Shown piece after piece: positions 62,989 to 64,000 of a stretch of 64,000 nucleotides of DNA. Under the pieces are notes generated by a model. The model did not search any database and was not told the origin of the DNA. It saw nothing but the letters and a program-made list of their open reading frames with translations. The stretch is from contig NZ_BQYM01000009.1 in the NCBI RefSeq assembly GCF_026008515.1, positions 148,212 to 212,211 on the forward strand, read 5' to 3'. Source of the DNA: Hoyosella levis. Lineage in GTDB: Bacteria; Actinomycetota; Actinomycetes; Mycobacteriales; Mycobacteriaceae. Position numbers and translations under genes: made by a program. Position 1 is the first letter of the stretch. Every line of letters starts with the position of its first letter.

Positions 62989-63837
62989 ATGTTTGGGCGT
63001 GCATTGTTTGCATCTGGGGGCGCGGAAGCATCGAGCGACGAGGGCGCGGAAGCGGCTCCTCGGGTTTCGCTGATCGTCCCTGCCATGAACGAGGCAGAGA
63101 ATCTTCCTCACGTTGCCGCCGAGATCCCTTGGGACATCGTCGATGAGCTCGTCTTTGTCGATGGCAACTCGAGCGACGCCACCGCGGCGGTCGCGCGCGA
63201 GCTCTGGCCCGGCGCGATCCATCTCGTCCAGACCAGGAAGGGCAAGGGGAATGCGCTAGCCTGTGGATTCGCTGCCGCCACGGGCGACATCATCGTCATG
63301 ATCGACGCTGATGGTTCCACCAGTGCGCGCGAGATCCCACTGTTCGTTGACGCATTGCTGGCCGATGCGGATTTCGCGAAGGGAACGCGGTTCGCGCTCG
63401 GTGGTGGAAGCAGTGACATCACCCCATTCCGGGCTTTGGGAAATCGCGGCCTCAATGCCCTCGTCAACACTTTGTTCAAGACGAGATTCACTGACCTGTG
63501 CTATGGCTACAATGCGTTCTGGCGTTCCGCGCTCGATGTCATGGATCTGCCCGACATCGAGGCCGCCGAGCCACAATGGGGCGACGGATTCGAGATCGAG
63601 ACACTCATCAATATCCGCGTCGCCGCAGCAGGCCTCCGCATCAGCGAGGTGCCCAGCTTCGAGTCCGAGCGCATTCACGGCGATAGCAACCTCAACGCCG
63701 TCACCGATGGGATGCGCGTGCTCAAGACCATCCGCCAGGAGAAGCGGCGCCGCGCCCAGGCCATCCCGGCCCCAGCGCGCGCGGCGAGGACAGTCCCGGC
63801 TCCCGCCGCTGCCCCCTCCAGCAGCGCCGCGGCCTAG
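62989..63837 (+). CDS. Family 2 glycosyltransferase
   Basis: A 282-residue GT-A glycosyltransferase. VSLIVPAMNEAENLPHVAAE opens the domain; VDGNSSDAT and the metal/nucleotide motif IDADGST follow, and WGDGFEIETLINIRVAAAG resembles polyprenyl-phosphate or dolichyl-phosphate-glucose-type transferases. The C-terminal tail (about 255-282) is Ala/Pro-rich and unstructured. No membrane span is evident, so it acts at the cytoplasmic face. AGGGGGAG precedes the ATG. Probably involved in envelope glycan or glycolipid synthesis; donor unknown. Confidence 0.9.
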   Translation: MFGRALFASGGAEASSDEGAEAAPRVSLIVPAMNEAENLPHVAAEIPWDIVDELVFVDGNSSDATAAVARELWPGAIHLVQTRKGKGNALACGFAAATGDIIVMIDADGSTSAREIPLFVDALLADADFAKGTRFALGGGSSDITPFRALGNRGLNALVNTLFKTRFTDLCYGYNAFWRSALDVMDLPDIEAAEPQWGDGFEIETLINIRVAAAGLRISEVPSFESERIHGDSNLNAVTDGMRVLKTIRQEKRRRAQAIPAPARAARTVPAPAAAPSSSAAA

Positions 63838-63966
63838 GAAGCTGGCTCGCCCCGGCTGCCTCGCCGCGGCTTCCTCACCCGGGCCATTCCCCGAGAGTGT
63901 GCAAGAAACGACAGGCTGGGGCGGGCGGATTCAGGGAGCCATCGCAACACCCCTGGCTGAAGGGGC

Positions 63967-64000
63967 ATGCTGATGGCGAGGAAGATTCCGTGGGAGGTCC
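63967..64000 (+). CDS. First codons of a following gene (truncated by the window end)
   Basis: GAAGGGGC directly precedes an in-frame ATG pair (63967 and 63973), reading MLMARKIPWEV to the end. The good ribosome binding site suggests a real start, but 11 codons allow no identification. Confidence 0.35.
   Translation, partial: MLMARKIPWEV

Overview
The window is high-GC DNA (almost every codon ends in G or C) from an actinobacterium, most likely a mycolic-acid-type Mycobacteriales member. Gene content supports this: ImuA'/ImuB/DnaE2 behind mycobacterial-type LexA boxes, PapA-like acyltransferases with a DrrA/DrrB-type exporter, and the block folD - DUF3017 - metX/metY - icd - trpS - yihY - D,D-carboxypeptidase, whose members lie near one another in Mycobacterium tuberculosis. 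I cannot name the genus. Many genes start at or 6-8 nt after a TANNNT -10 box, so leaderless transcription is common.

Layout. 1-5.7 kb: a truncated carotenoid-type oxidoreductase, a zinc alcohol dehydrogenase, a catalase-fold protein, and small stress-type genes (SRPBCC, SDR, ChaB, DUF4383). 5.7-8.4 kb: a translationally coupled operon (7-TM protein, YtrA-type GntR regulator, MFS exporter) behind two operator-like palindromes. 8.4-14 kb: guaA, a PAP2 phosphatase, an AbiEi/PD-(D/E)XK-like gene between two copies of a dispersed palindromic element, and a BCCT transporter. 14-19 kb: a PspC/LiaF-like envelope-stress module (membrane protein, PspC-histidine kinase, LuxR regulator) and a Ser/Thr kinase-like protein lacking the DFG aspartate. 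19-25.5 kb: the SOS mutasome imuA'-imuB-dnaE2 with two LexA boxes.

26-44.8 kb is a lipid assembly and export locus: a TesA-like thioesterase, trmL, four PapA/condensation-type acyltransferases, TetR, an SCP-x-like thiolase, SRPBCC, MaoC hydratase, SDR, a fused double acyl-CoA dehydrogenase, an alpha/beta hydrolase, an acyl-CoA/AMP ligase and a two-gene ABC exporter. It has acyl activation, beta-oxidation-type processing, acyl transfer and export, but no polyketide synthase within the window.

44.8-57.8 kb is mainly housekeeping: folD, DUF3017, metX/metY with a five-codon MSRCR leader ORF, icd, a secreted protein, an MFS transporter, xth, trpS, yihY and a D,D-carboxypeptidase. 58-64 kb: an unrecognised 412-residue protein, a secretory lipase, a divergent two-component pair, a family 2 glycosyltransferase and the first codons of another gene.

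The most notable unexplained feature is a dispersed intergenic element of about 75 bp. It has four copies (11.0, 12.2, 21.6, 46.3 kb), inverted 14-17 bp arms AAACGCGATAGAAA/TTTCTATCGCGTTT, a conserved one-sided flank and a compensatory arm change in one copy. A second palindrome family (GTGGAAACT..AGTTTCCAC) has two copies. I saw no rRNA, tRNA, CRISPR array, transposase or prophage.
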